Shown here in pieces: positions 46,873 to 55,446 of a stretch of 55,786 nt of DNA (positions within the stretch are counted from its first letter, which is position 1; every line of letters begins with the position of its first letter). The position numbers and the translations under genes were made by a program. Source of the stretch: Bradyrhizobium sp. Ghvi (GTDB lineage Bacteria; Pseudomonadota; Alphaproteobacteria; Rhizobiales; Xanthobacteraceae); NCBI RefSeq assembly GCF_900115265.1, contig NZ_FOVU01000021.1, positions 1 through 55,786 on the forward strand, read 5' to 3'. Under the pieces are notes generated by a model. The model did not search any database, was not told the DNA's origin, and worked only from the letters and a program-made list of their open reading frames with translations.

Positions 46873-46957
46873 GTAACCGGCGTGACGCCCCCACCTAGCC
46901 ATCCCTCGGCTTGCGCGCGATACAGCCTGGCATGAGCGGTTCGTTGGAGGTGGAACG

Positions 46958-47419
46958 ATGGCAAATGCCATGCTTGATGCCAGGCAGGAAGGCGATTCCT
47001 ATCGTCGCGTCGAGGTAATCACGGGGGAGCGCCGGCGGCGAGGATGGACGGGCGAGGAGAAGGCCCGGATCGCGGCGGAGAGCTTTGAGGAAGGTGCGAA
47101 CATCTCCGAGGTGGCGCGACGCAATGGCGTTTCCCGCGGGCTGCTCACGGTGTGGCGACGCCAGGTTGCGGCGGTGGTGGCCGGCAAGGCGTCGAGCTTC
47201 GTGCCGATCCAAATTGGGGCCGAGAGCGACGGCGAGACGGCCGGCGAGTCCGAGTGCAGTTCGCCAGCACAGACGAGGCCTTTGGAGATCGCCGCGCCGC
47301 CGGCGAAGGCCTGCGGAGTGATCGAGATCGAACTGAGTGGGGCGCGCATCCGGGTTGAGCCGGGCGTGGAGCTGGCGACGCTTTCGACGGTGCTGTCGGC
47401 GCTTCGGGGCATCCGTTGA
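46958..47419 (+). CDS. tnpA: IS66 TnpA
   Basis: Helix-turn-helix protein of the IS66 three-gene set, 153 residues. RRRGWTGEEKARIAAESFEE then GANISEVARRNGVSRGLLTV is the MerR/transposase-8-like DNA-binding motif, followed by WRRQVAAVV. The C-terminus has IEIELSGARIRVEPGVEL, typical of IS66 TnpA. Its end overlaps tnpB by four bases (47416-47419). Confidence 0.92.
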   Translation: MANAMLDARQEGDSYRRVEVITGERRRRGWTGEEKARIAAESFEEGANISEVARRNGVSRGLLTVWRRQVAAVVAGKASSFVPIQIGAESDGETAGESECSSPAQTRPLEIAAPPAKACGVIEIELSGARIRVEPGVELATLSTVLSALRGIR

Positions 47420-47769
47420 TTGCGCTGCGGTCTGACCTCAAGGTGGTGCTGGCGACACAGCCGGTCGATTTCCGCAAGTCGGTGCACACGCTGTCGGCGC
47501 TGGTGAGCGAAGCGCTGCATGCGAACCCGTATTGTGGCGACGTCTTCGTGTTCCGCAGCAAACGCATGGACAGAGTGAAGCTTTTGGCGTGGGACGGCAG
47601 CGGCATGGTGCTGGTGACGAAGTGGTTGCACCAGGGGCGTTTCACCTGGCCGCCGATCCGCGACGGTGTGGTGCATCTAAGTGCGACGCAGCTCGCGATG
47701 CTGCTCGACGGACTCGAGTGGACGCGTGTCTCACCCAAGCCTGTGAAGCAGCCGACCGTTGTTGGCTGA
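47416..47769 (+). CDS. tnpB: IS66 TnpB (Orf2)
   Basis: 117-residue IS66 accessory protein, present in nearly all IS66 elements and needed for transposition by an unknown mechanism. The signature TQPVDFRKSVHTLSALVSEA, then DVFVFRSKRMDRVKLLAWDG and MVLVTKWLHQGRFTWPP, is unmistakable. Intact and normal in length. The start codon is a TTG at 47416 (TTGATTGCGC), overlapping the tnpA stop. Confidence 0.93.
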   Translation: MIALRSDLKVVLATQPVDFRKSVHTLSALVSEALHANPYCGDVFVFRSKRMDRVKLLAWDGSGMVLVTKWLHQGRFTWPPIRDGVVHLSATQLAMLLDGLEWTRVSPKPVKQPTVVG

Positions 47770-47804
47770 GAGGTGAGGATTTCGCTGGAGCATGGAGCGG
47801 GCGC

Positions 47805-49377
47805 ATGTATCGTTCGATTATGGCGATTCGCCCCGATGCTCTCCCGACCGATCCGGCGACTCTGACCGAGATGGTGCTCGCGCTTGACGTCGAGAACGAG
47901 AAGCTGCGCGTGGCGATGCAGACGCTCAAGGAGATGATCTTCGGGAAGCGCTCAAAGCGGCTTGCCACGCTCGTGGCCGAGCAACTCGCGCTTGAGCTTG
48001 ACGACCTTGAGACCGGCGCCACCCCGCCTGCGGCTGCCAACGACGATGCGCCTGCGGCGAAGCCGTCTGATAAGCTGCGCAAGAAGGCGCGCCGCAACAT
48101 CGGCGCGCTGCCCAAGCACCTGCGGCGCTGTGAGCAGGTGCTGGAGCCGGAGGCGACCGCCCCCGTGCTGCCAGGGCCAGCTCCACAAGATCGGCGAGGA
48201 CGTCAGCGAGGTGCTGGACGTGATCCCGGCGATCCTGCGCGTGCCGCGGACGATCCGTCCCAAATACGGCGGCCGCAGCTGCACCGATGGCGTGGTCCAG
48301 GTGAAGGCGTTGCCGCGCCTGATCGAGAGCGGCATGGCCTCGACCGCGCTCGTGACTCACGTGGTGGTCTCCAAGTTCTCCTGGTATTTGCCGCTGTACC
48401 GGCAGGTGCAGATTTTGGCCGGCCAGGGCGTCCATCTTGACCGGTCGACGCTTGCCGGTTGGGTGAAGCGTGCGGCCTGGTGGCTCAAGAGCCTCTATGA
48501 GCTCCAGCTGCGCACAATCCAGGCCTCGCCGCGCGTGTTCTGCGACGAGACCCCGGTGCCGGTGCTCGATCCCGGACGACATCGCACTCGCATCTGCCAG
48601 TTCTGGGCGCATGCCATGGATGACCGGCCATGGGGTGGCCCTTCGCCGCCGGCGGTCGCCTACGTGTTCGCCGACGGCCGCGGCACCGAGGAGATCGCCG
48701 GACAATTGACGGGTTTTTCCGGCATTCTGCAGGTGGATGGTTATGCCGCCTACAAGGCGCTCGCCCGCGGTCACGGCGGCGCGATCCAGCTCGCCTTTTG
48801 TCTCGCCCATGCCCGACGCAAATTCGTCGAGGTGTTCAAGACGACCCAGTCGCCGTTTGCGCGCGAGGTGATCGAACGCCTGCAGGCGGTCTATGCCATC
48901 GAGGCGGAGATCCGCGGCAACAGTGCGGAGCAGCGGCTGGCCACCCGCCGCACCAGGAGCGCAGCGTTGATGGCGGCGCTCAAGGCGCGACTGACCGAGA
49001 TCGTGGGCCAGCTCTTCTCCCAGTCGAAGCTGGCAGAGGCGATCAACTATGCGCTCAATCACTGGGATGGCCTGACGCTGTTTCTCCGTGACGGCCGCGT
49101 CGAGGTCGATTCCAACACGGTCGAGCGTTCCATGCGCCCGATTGCCATGGGAAGACGCAACTCGTTGTTCAGCGGCAGCGAGGGCGGCGCCGAGAGCTGG
49201 GCGATCCTGGCGTCGCTCGTGAACACGGCAAAGCTCCATGAACTCGATCCGCAGGCCTACCTGGCCGACGTGCTGGAGCGCATCGTGTCCGGGCGAACCA
49301 AGAGCCATCAGCTGCACGAGCTGCTCGCCTGGAACTGGAAGGCGGCGTGCCAGCGCACCGCACAGGCCGCGGCATGA
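47805..49377 (+). pseudogene. tnpC: IS66 TnpC transposase with 2-nt frameshift
   Basis: The catalytic IS66 transposase. The N-terminal coiled coil (MVLALDVENEKLRVAMQTLK, EMIFGKRSKRL) is in the first frame. The frame is lost near 48158-48164, where two bases appear missing from the zinc-finger CPCCQGQ motif, so the coding sequence reads on in another frame as CCQGQLHKIGEDVSEVLDVI. The RNase H-like domain (FCDETPVPVLD; LQVDGYAAYKAL; FCLAHARRKFVEV; DSNTVERSMRPIAMGRRNSL) is complete to the stop. Either the element is now dependent on another copy in trans, or the read is wrong at a GC-rich spot. Confidence 0.88.
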
Positions 49378-49994
49378 GCCCGCGTCGTCATAAAGCAGCG
49401 TCGTCGGCGGCAGCCGCGATGCCACTTGAGGAACTCGAGCGATGGCTCCAGGCTCGCGTTGATCGGCATCCTGTCGCCACCAGCATTCCCACGCTCGATG
49501 GCTATGTCGCCGCGATCGTGACCGGACCGGTGTCGATGAGCCCACTCGACTGGATCTGCCCGCTGCTCGCCATCGATGCCGATGCTTTCAACCACGGCGG
49601 CACCCCGGAGTTCGCGGCGATTTCCGCCGTCGCGCTGCGTCATAACGAGATCAGCCAGACCCTGTCGACCACGCCTCGCCAGTTCGCGCCGATGCACCCG
49701 CGTGAAGTCAATGGCGATATCGATCCGCGTCCCTGGTGCCAGGGCTTCTATGCCGCGATGCGGCTCAGGCTGTCGGTGTGGGCGCCGTTGCTGGACGCCA
49801 GCAACGTCAATCACGGCCTGCTGCTGCCCATCCTGCTGCACTGTCGCGACGATCAGGGCCGTCCGCGGCTCGGACCGCCGCGAAGCGGCCGCGAGACCGA
49901 GGACTTTCTCCGCAATGCCCACCTCGACATTCCAGCGACCGTCGAGGCGCTGCGCCAATACTGGATGCCGATCCGCTACCCACGCGCCCGCTGA
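49374..49994 (+). CDS. UPF0149/YecA-like protein carried by IS66
   Basis: 206-residue protein whose ATG overlaps the tnpC stop (ATGA), so it is translationally coupled to the transposase and inside the element. The pattern LEELERWLQARVDRHPVATS, IPTLDGYVAAIVTGPVSMSP and WCQGFYAAMRLRLSVWAPLL is that of the YecA/YgfB (UPF0149) family. Similar genes follow tnpC in several rhizobial IS66 elements. Function unknown; it may assist or limit transposition. No C-terminal SEC-C zinc motif is seen. Confidence 0.75.
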   Translation: MSPRRHKAASSAAAAMPLEELERWLQARVDRHPVATSIPTLDGYVAAIVTGPVSMSPLDWICPLLAIDADAFNHGGTPEFAAISAVALRHNEISQTLSTTPRQFAPMHPREVNGDIDPRPWCQGFYAAMRLRLSVWAPLLDASNVNHGLLLPILLHCRDDQGRPRLGPPRSGRETEDFLRNAHLDIPATVEALRQYWMPIRYPRAR

Positions 49995-50026
49995 TCACTG
50001 CGGACGTGGGAGTTCATACCGGTTAC

Positions 50027-50034
50027 CATAGTTC
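50027..50034. repeat. IS66 target site duplication, right copy
   Basis: CATAGTTC, identical to 46865-46872. Confidence 0.92.
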
Positions 50035-50340
50035 AAACGCAACAAGGAGGTTCATTCACGCCAGGGTACGACCCAGCGCGCTGGAGCGCCTCAGTAACGA
50101 GCAGAAACCGGCCCCCCCTGCCCAGGTCGTCGATCGCAGCCGACAGCGACTTGAGTCGCGTCGGCTTCTACAGCCCTCGCATGAACACCCCCTCTCAAAG
50201 ACTCGGTCGCCCTGCGCTGTCCCCGCGCGCAGTTCAGCCAAAGGTAGCAGGTACACTCGGTTGAATCGGTGGCCGACGAGGAGGCGCTCGCGGCGATCCA
50301 GCAGGGATTTCCTGCATGAGATTTAATGCGACAGGAAACG
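50035..50340. other. Gap between IS66 and polyamine-type ABC operon
   Basis: 306 bases with no recognised gene. Joining this to 46865 restores the pre-insertion sequence; it does not restore any open frame that could be named. Confidence 0.45.
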
Positions 50341-51171
50341 TCAATTGCTACGGATGCCGCGCATGCGTTCCGAGCGCCGCCGCAGCAGCTCAACGGTTGT
50401 CAGCATGGCGATTGAGAAAAGGATCAGCACGGTGGCGGCGGCAGTAATAGTCGGACTGATCTGCTCGCGGATGCCAGAAAACATGACCTTCGGCAAGGTC
50501 CGCTGCCCAGCGCTTGCGATGAAAAGAGCGACCACCACTTCGTCGAACGAGGTGCCAAAGGCAAATAGGGCACCTGAAATCATGCCCGGCAGGATGAGCG
50601 GCAGGATGACTTTGAAGAAGACAGTGATCGGCGGCGCGCCAAGTCCGGCGGCCGCGCGGGTCAGGGAGTGGTCGAAACTCATCAGGGTCGCGGTCACGGT
50701 GATGACGACGAACGGCGTGGCCAGCGTCGTGTGCGCCAAAATCAGCCCGGTGTAGGTGTTGAGCAGCCCCACATTTGCATAGAAGAAATATACGGCCACC
50801 GCAGTGATTACGACCGGCACGACGATAGGCGAAATTAGCAGGCTCATCACTGCTGTGCGCCAGGGGAAGTTCGGGCGACTAAGTCCGAGCGCGGCTAGCG
50901 TGCCCAGCACGGTCGACAGCAGCGTGACCGATACCGCGACGAAGATCGAGTTGTATAGCGCGCCCTGCCAGCGGATTGTTAAGAAGAATTCATCGTACCA
51001 ACGCAGCGACGGCCCCGAGATTGGATAGGTGAAGAAAGGCACGGAATTGAAGGAGAGCGGGATGATCACGAGGATGGGCGCGATCAGAAACAGCAGTACC
51101 ATCCCGCACATTACCCGGTGCAGATAGTACCAGCCCTTCTCCAGAGGCGAGGCATAAGGGAAAGCGGCCAT
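50341..51171 (-). CDS. ABC transporter permease, PotC type
   Basis: Inner-membrane permease of a spermidine/putrescine-type importer, about 276 residues with six hydrophobic segments. The core starts FLIAPILVIIPLSFNSVPFF; the EAA loop is TLMSFDHSLTRAAAGLGAPP and is followed by VILPLILPGMISGALFAFGT. It is the last gene of the four-gene operon. ATG 51171 (MAAFPYASPLE) is chosen because GGGATAG lies close upstream; it overlaps nothing and is 4 bases after the preceding stop. Confidence 0.9.
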   Translation of the reverse strand: MAAFPYASPLEKGWYYLHRVMCGMVLLFLIAPILVIIPLSFNSVPFFTYPISGPSLRWYDEFFLTIRWQGALYNSIFVAVSVTLLSTVLGTLAALGLSRPNFPWRTAVMSLLISPIVVPVVITAVAVYFFYANVGLLNTYTGLILAHTTLATPFVVITVTATLMSFDHSLTRAAAGLGAPPITVFFKVILPLILPGMISGALFAFGTSFDEVVVALFIASAGQRTLPKVMFSGIREQISPTITAAATVLILFSIAMLTTVELLRRRSERMRGIRSN

Positions 51172-51175
51172 TGTT

Positions 51176-52426
51176 CTATCCCAGCTTAATCCGGTCGACA
51201 CCGACTAACTTGTTAAAAACATAATAAAGCAGCAGCGTCGCGGTGAGCAGGATAGCGCCAAGGGCCGAAGCCATCCCCCAATTGAGTTCCTCGTTCGTGT
51301 AGTGGGCGACGAAGTAGCTGATCATCTGGTCGTTCGGCCCCCCGACGAGGGCCGGGGTGATGTAATAGCCCAGGCACAAGATGAAAGTCAGCAGGCAGCC
51401 GGCGGCGATCCCCGGCAGGGTCTGCGGGAAGTAGACCTTCCAGAAGGCGTAGAACGGGCCGGCACCGAGCGAGCGGGCGGCGCGGACATGGATGGGCGGA
51501 ATCGTCTTCATGACGCTGTAGATGGGCAGCAGCGTGAATGGCAGCTGGATATGAGTCATGGCCAACACCGTGCCTACCCGGTTGTAGATGAGCTCGGCAG
51601 GCTGCGATATAAGATGTAACGCCAGCAGGACGTCGTTAACCACGCCATGCTGCTGTAGAAGCACGACCCAAGCCGTCGTGCGCACCAGCAGCGAGGTCCA
51701 AAACGGCAGCACGACCATGATCATAAGCAGATTGCTGGTCTTTGGCGGCAAGGTTGCCAGCAGATAGGCCAGCGGGAAGCCTAGCAGCAGGGTCGCGGCG
51801 GTCACAGCAATGCTGATGCCTAGCGTGCGCAGGAAGATCATGCGGAAGATCGAGTTGTCCGGGGGAGAGGCAACGATCTGGCTGTCAGGGCCATATTGGT
51901 AGTCGACCGAGCGCAGCAGGTAATAGGCCGTATAGGCCGAGCTTCCGCGCTTAAGTAGGCTCCAGACGTCGTGCCGCGCCCACAACGGACTGATCTCGAT
52001 CAACGCCGCCTTGTATGGGCCTGCGGAAAGGGTTCGCGCCTTTTGGGCGCTCGACGTGAACTCGCTGCCGGTGCCGGGCAGCTCATAGTTCATCCGCTTG
52101 CCAATGGCACCCATGGTCTTTTGCTCCCAAGCCTGGCTGAGGTCTCCGGCGAGAGCGGCATAGGCAACCTCGTCGGGCAAGTCCTTGCCATCCCAAGCGC
52201 GTAGCGCTGCCGTGGTTCGCGGCATCAGTGTCAGCAGCGTACTGTCATGGACTGCGTTGAACATCATCTGACCGATCGGTAGTACGAACGCGAACAGAAT
52301 GAACAGCAGCAGCGGCAGGACCAGCGTAACGGCCTTCAGCTTGCGCCGGCGCTCGATCCGCTGCAGCTTGAGCCGCAGCGGAACGGTGTCGGGCTCGCCA
52401 GCGATTTGGACGACCGTTGTCGACAT
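51176..52426 (-). CDS. ABC transporter permease, PotB type with large periplasmic loop
   Basis: 416-residue permease, roughly 120 longer than typical PotB. After the first membrane segment (VLPLLLFILFAFVLPIGQMM, about 37-56) comes a hydrophilic stretch to about residue 196, rich in Trp, Ala and Asp, predicted to be periplasmic. The core then runs from FLRTLGISIAVTAATLLLGF, with the EAA loop IPPIHVRAARSLGAGPFYAF. Start ATG 52426 (MSTTVVQIAGEPD). Related long PotB-like permeases occur in rhizobial putrescine-type systems; the loop may contact the binding protein. Confidence 0.88.
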   Translation of the reverse strand: MSTTVVQIAGEPDTVPLRLKLQRIERRRKLKAVTLVLPLLLFILFAFVLPIGQMMFNAVHDSTLLTLMPRTTAALRAWDGKDLPDEVAYAALAGDLSQAWEQKTMGAIGKRMNYELPGTGSEFTSSAQKARTLSAGPYKAALIEISPLWARHDVWSLLKRGSSAYTAYYLLRSVDYQYGPDSQIVASPPDNSIFRMIFLRTLGISIAVTAATLLLGFPLAYLLATLPPKTSNLLMIMVVLPFWTSLLVRTTAWVVLLQQHGVVNDVLLALHLISQPAELIYNRVGTVLAMTHIQLPFTLLPIYSVMKTIPPIHVRAARSLGAGPFYAFWKVYFPQTLPGIAAGCLLTFILCLGYYITPALVGGPNDQMISYFVAHYTNEELNWGMASALGAILLTATLLLYYVFNKLVGVDRIKLG

Positions 52427-52493
52427 CGAAGCGTCTCTCTCAGTTTGTCGATTGCGGCGAGGAGACCGAAGCGCCCGGCCGTCCCACTTTAGT

Positions 52494-53558
52494 CTATTTC
52501 GCGAGCCAGGCCGTGAAGCGCTGGCGCAGTTCGTCGCCCCTTTCAGCCCAGAAGGCATGATTGGTCTCAATAGAATTGGCCATATGTTCGGGCGCAGTAG
52601 GGAGGTCGGGAAGGATCGGCGCATCGACAAGCGCGAGCGCGTCCTTGTTGGTGGGCCCGTAGGAGATATAGTGTGTCAGGTCGGCCTGCGCTTGAGCAGA
52701 ACTGGCGAAGGCGATGAATTTGTAGGCATCATCCAACCGCGGACCACCCCTCGGAATCACCCAGAGATCCGCACCCCACATCTCGGCATCCCACATGATC
52801 CCGAAATGCTTGCCGGAGTTTTTTATCGCATCGTAGACGCGGCCGTTCCAGGCCGACGTCATGACAACCTGACCATCGGCGAGGAGCTGCGGCGGCTGGG
52901 CGCCGGCTTCCCACCAGACAACATCCTTCTTGATCGTGTCGAGCTTCTTAAAAGCGCGGTCGACACCCTCGGGCGTGCTGAGGACCGCGTAGACGTCCTT
53001 GGTAGCCACGCCGTCCGCAACCAGTGCCCATTCGAGATTTTGGTAAGGGTTCTTCCACAGCCCGCGCTTGCCGGGAAATTTCTTCAGATCGAAAAGGTCA
53101 GCCATGGTCTTCGGGCCGTTCGGCAGCTTATCCTTGTCATATGCAACGACGGTGGCACTTATGAAGGAAGGCACCCCGCAGTCATACTTGTCGCCCCCGA
53201 TGAACTTGGACCGGTCGAGTCCAAGCCTGGTCCAGTCAATCTTCTCGAGGATGCCTTCATTGCACAATTGGATTGCAGACCTCCGGTCGCCGTCCACAAC
53301 GTCCCAACTCACAGTCTTGGACTCGACCATGGCGCGGATCTTGGCGATCTCGCCGTTCCACTCGTCTTCGGTGACCTTAATGCCGGTCACCTTCGAGAAT
53401 GGCTCGAAATAGGCGCCGCGCATGCTCTTCTGCAAGGCGCCGCCCCAGGAGGTGACCGTTAGCTGATCGCCGGCGAAAGCTGGCTTCGCGGGCGCAAGCA
53501 CCACCGCTGCGAAGCCGGTCATGGCTAGGATGCTCGCGATCATCAATGACTTTCTCAT
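52494..53558 (-). CDS. ABC substrate-binding protein, spermidine/putrescine type (PotD-like)
   Basis: Periplasmic binding protein of 354 residues with a Sec signal peptide of about 29 residues ending APAKPAFAGD. The mature start DQLTVTSWGGALQKSMRGAY is typical of family-1 polyamine-like proteins; WDVVDGDRRSAIQLCNEGIL, VPSFISATVVAYDKDKLP and FDLKKFPGKRGLWKNPYQNL follow. Polyamine, opine or quaternary amine uptake is possible. Given the catabolic genes in the window, a betaine-like or N-methylated amine is a fair guess, but the binding site was not modelled. Confidence 0.9.
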   Translation of the reverse strand: MRKSLMIASILAMTGFAAVVLAPAKPAFAGDQLTVTSWGGALQKSMRGAYFEPFSKVTGIKVTEDEWNGEIAKIRAMVESKTVSWDVVDGDRRSAIQLCNEGILEKIDWTRLGLDRSKFIGGDKYDCGVPSFISATVVAYDKDKLPNGPKTMADLFDLKKFPGKRGLWKNPYQNLEWALVADGVATKDVYAVLSTPEGVDRAFKKLDTIKKDVVWWEAGAQPPQLLADGQVVMTSAWNGRVYDAIKNSGKHFGIMWDAEMWGADLWVIPRGGPRLDDAYKFIAFASSAQAQADLTHYISYGPTNKDALALVDAPILPDLPTAPEHMANSIETNHAFWAERGDELRQRFTAWLAK

Positions 53559-53649
53559 GTCTCCCCTCTCGCTGCTATGTCACCCCCAAGGATGGAGGTG
53601 CGTTGCCAAAGAACCAGGTCACCTTGTTGCCGTGAAGGCTCGGTCGTCG

Positions 53650-54744
53650 TCAGAGCGCATCGAGCGCTCGACAATCCTCTGTCTTCCAACCGATGGTGAT
53701 CGCAGAACCAGCCTCGATCTGGACCACACATTCCGAATTGGGCAGCTTGACCACAAAATCATCACGGCCGCAGACCGAAACCCGGGCGCGCACGTGATCC
53801 CCGAGATAGATCACCTCCGCAACCTCCGCGGCGAAGATGTTCGGCAGCGAACCCGGCGTCGGGTTCAGCTTCACTCGTTCTGGCCGCAACGACAGCACAG
53901 TCGGCCGGCCAACCGCCTCGACATTGATCGCCAGCGCCTCCACATTCCCTGCGCCCGCAATCTCCACCTTGCACGTCCCGCCGTTCATCGCCACGACGCG
54001 TCCCTGCAGCCGATTGTTCTCGCCGATAAACTGGGCGACAAAGGCGTTCTGTGGCCGCTCGTACAGCTCGGCGGGCGCAGCGAGCTGCTGGATGACCCCG
54101 TCGTTGAAAACCGCGATTCGGTCCGACATGGTCAGCGCCTCGCCCTGGTCATGCGTCACATAGACAACCGTGATGTCGAGCCCCTCGTGGATATGCTTGA
54201 TTTCGAGCTGCATCTGCTCGCGCAATTGCTTATCCAACGCACCGAGCGGCTCGTCCATCAACACGAGCTTGGGATCGAAGATTAGGGCTCGGGCAAGCGC
54301 GACGCGCTGCTGCTGGCCACCGGAAAGTTGACCGGGACGCCGGGTGCCATAGGCGCCGAGCCGGACCATGTCGAGCGCCCTCTTGATCCTGGTCCCGATG
54401 TCAGCTCGGGCGAGATTGCGAACCTTGAGTGGGAAGGCGAGATTCTCCTCCACCGTCATATGCGGAAATAACGCATAGCTTTGGAACACCATGCCGATGT
54501 CGCGCTTGTGCGGGGGCATTTTATCAATTGGGATTCCCCCGAGAAGAATCGTCCCGTGGGTGGGCACCTCGAAACCCGCGAGCATCATGAGAGTCGTCGT
54601 CTTGCCGGAGCCGGAGGGACCCAGCATGGTCAAGAACTCACCTCGGGCGATGTCCAAATTAAGATTCTTAACGACCAGAGTTTGGCCGTCGTAGGTTTTC
54701 TGGACGCTGGAAAACTTCACAAAGGCATCATCCGTGCGCGGCAT
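53650..54744 (-). CDS. ABC transporter ATP-binding protein, PotA type
   Basis: 364-residue ATPase heading the operon ATPase, binding protein, permease, permease. Walker A LGPSGSGKTTTLMMLAGFE, Q-loop FQSYALFPHMTVEEN, signature LSGGQQQRVALARALI, Walker B KLVLMDEPLGALDKQ and H-loop THDQGEALTMSDRIAVF are intact; a TOBE domain follows. ATG 54744 has GAGGAG seven bases upstream; the longer open frame up to 54951 is not used. Paired box copy H is 234 bp upstream. Confidence 0.92.
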   Translation of the reverse strand: MPRTDDAFVKFSSVQKTYDGQTLVVKNLNLDIARGEFLTMLGPSGSGKTTTLMMLAGFEVPTHGTILLGGIPIDKMPPHKRDIGMVFQSYALFPHMTVEENLAFPLKVRNLARADIGTRIKRALDMVRLGAYGTRRPGQLSGGQQQRVALARALIFDPKLVLMDEPLGALDKQLREQMQLEIKHIHEGLDITVVYVTHDQGEALTMSDRIAVFNDGVIQQLAAPAELYERPQNAFVAQFIGENNRLQGRVVAMNGGTCKVEIAGAGNVEALAINVEAVGRPTVLSLRPERVKLNPTPGSLPNIFAAEVAEVIYLGDHVRARVSVCGRDDFVVKLPNSECVVQIEAGSAITIGWKTEDCRALDAL

Positions 54745-55446
54745 CGGCTTTCTCCTCGGTCCGGGCGCTTCTCCCGGTACTGCAGCGCCGCCGACTACCA
54801 GACCCTGATGTTCTTGTTTGATGGATTGCAGCTTCTCGATATCACAGGAATAGGCCTGCACGAGCCGTCTTCGGTTGACCAAATGGCGCATTCCGTCCCA
54901 GCCTACGTTTGACCGCGCGACCTTGCGGTCGACGGAAGTTCTTCTTTTCACGAAAAGATTATCGGCCTCGCAGAGCTGAATTTCTTTAATTTTCGTCCCC
55001 GCGTAGCCGAAATCCTGCGCCAGCGCCGGCGGATGCGAATATCTATGTCACTTGTAAACTGCGTAAGCGCGTCAGGGCACGAAAGGCTATCTGAGCTTTG
55101 AAACGAAGAAGCCAATCCGTGACTGCCTACGCAGATGAAGATCCTGAACCCAGTCTTCAGCCGCCGACGATCAAATCAGGCGACGCATCATCAGACTGCG
55201 AATGGAATATAGGGAATTGGCTCTACAGATCGCCCATGTGATCGCAACATCGCTCCATGAGCAGTGTCGCAAGTTCGGCACGAGGAACGCAACATGTCAG
55301 GAAATCGACGATCCTGATGAGACATCGCGATCAATCGTCCGCATCTTCCTTGTCAAGCCAGACGCGGGACGCTCGGTTGAAGCGACGGTTCACTGAGGAT
55401 TAGATGATCGCGTTCCTGAAGGTGCACGCAGCCGAGCGAGGACCGC
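54745..55446. other. Gap with paired box copy H
   Basis: About 700 bases. Apart from the paired box at 54978-55018, a 64-codon plus-strand frame at 55202-55396 (start MEYRELALQIAHVIATSLHE) is seen. It has plausible composition but no family likeness or clear ribosome binding site, so it is left uncalled. Confidence 0.45.
54978..55018 (+). promoter_or_regulatory. 41-bp paired box, copy H
   Basis: GAATTTC-TT-TAAT on the left; right box GCCGAAATCCTGC. It lies 234 bp upstream of the PotA-type ATPase that starts the polyamine-type ABC operon. Confidence 0.75.

Larger units (their letters stand above)
46873..50026 (+). mobile_element. Complete IS66-family element with 8-bp target duplication
   Basis: A 3,154-bp element bounded by inverted ends that share GTAACCGG as the first eight bases and TGA at positions 11-13. 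The eight bases CATAGTTC occur immediately outside both ends (46865-46872 and 50027-50034), the direct repeat size made by IS66. Inside, in order, are tnpA, tnpB, tnpC (frameshifted) and a UPF0149-like passenger, all on the plus strand against the direction of the neighbouring genes. The perfect duplication shows the insertion is recent. Confidence 0.93.

Noticed and set aside
47926..49545. 539-codon open frame on the minus strand
   Set aside because: It lies fully antisense to the IS66 transposase and its codons mirror tnpC; no family likeness.
55202..55396. 64-codon plus-strand frame before the right IS3 element
   Set aside because: Protein-like composition only; no family, no clear ribosome binding site.
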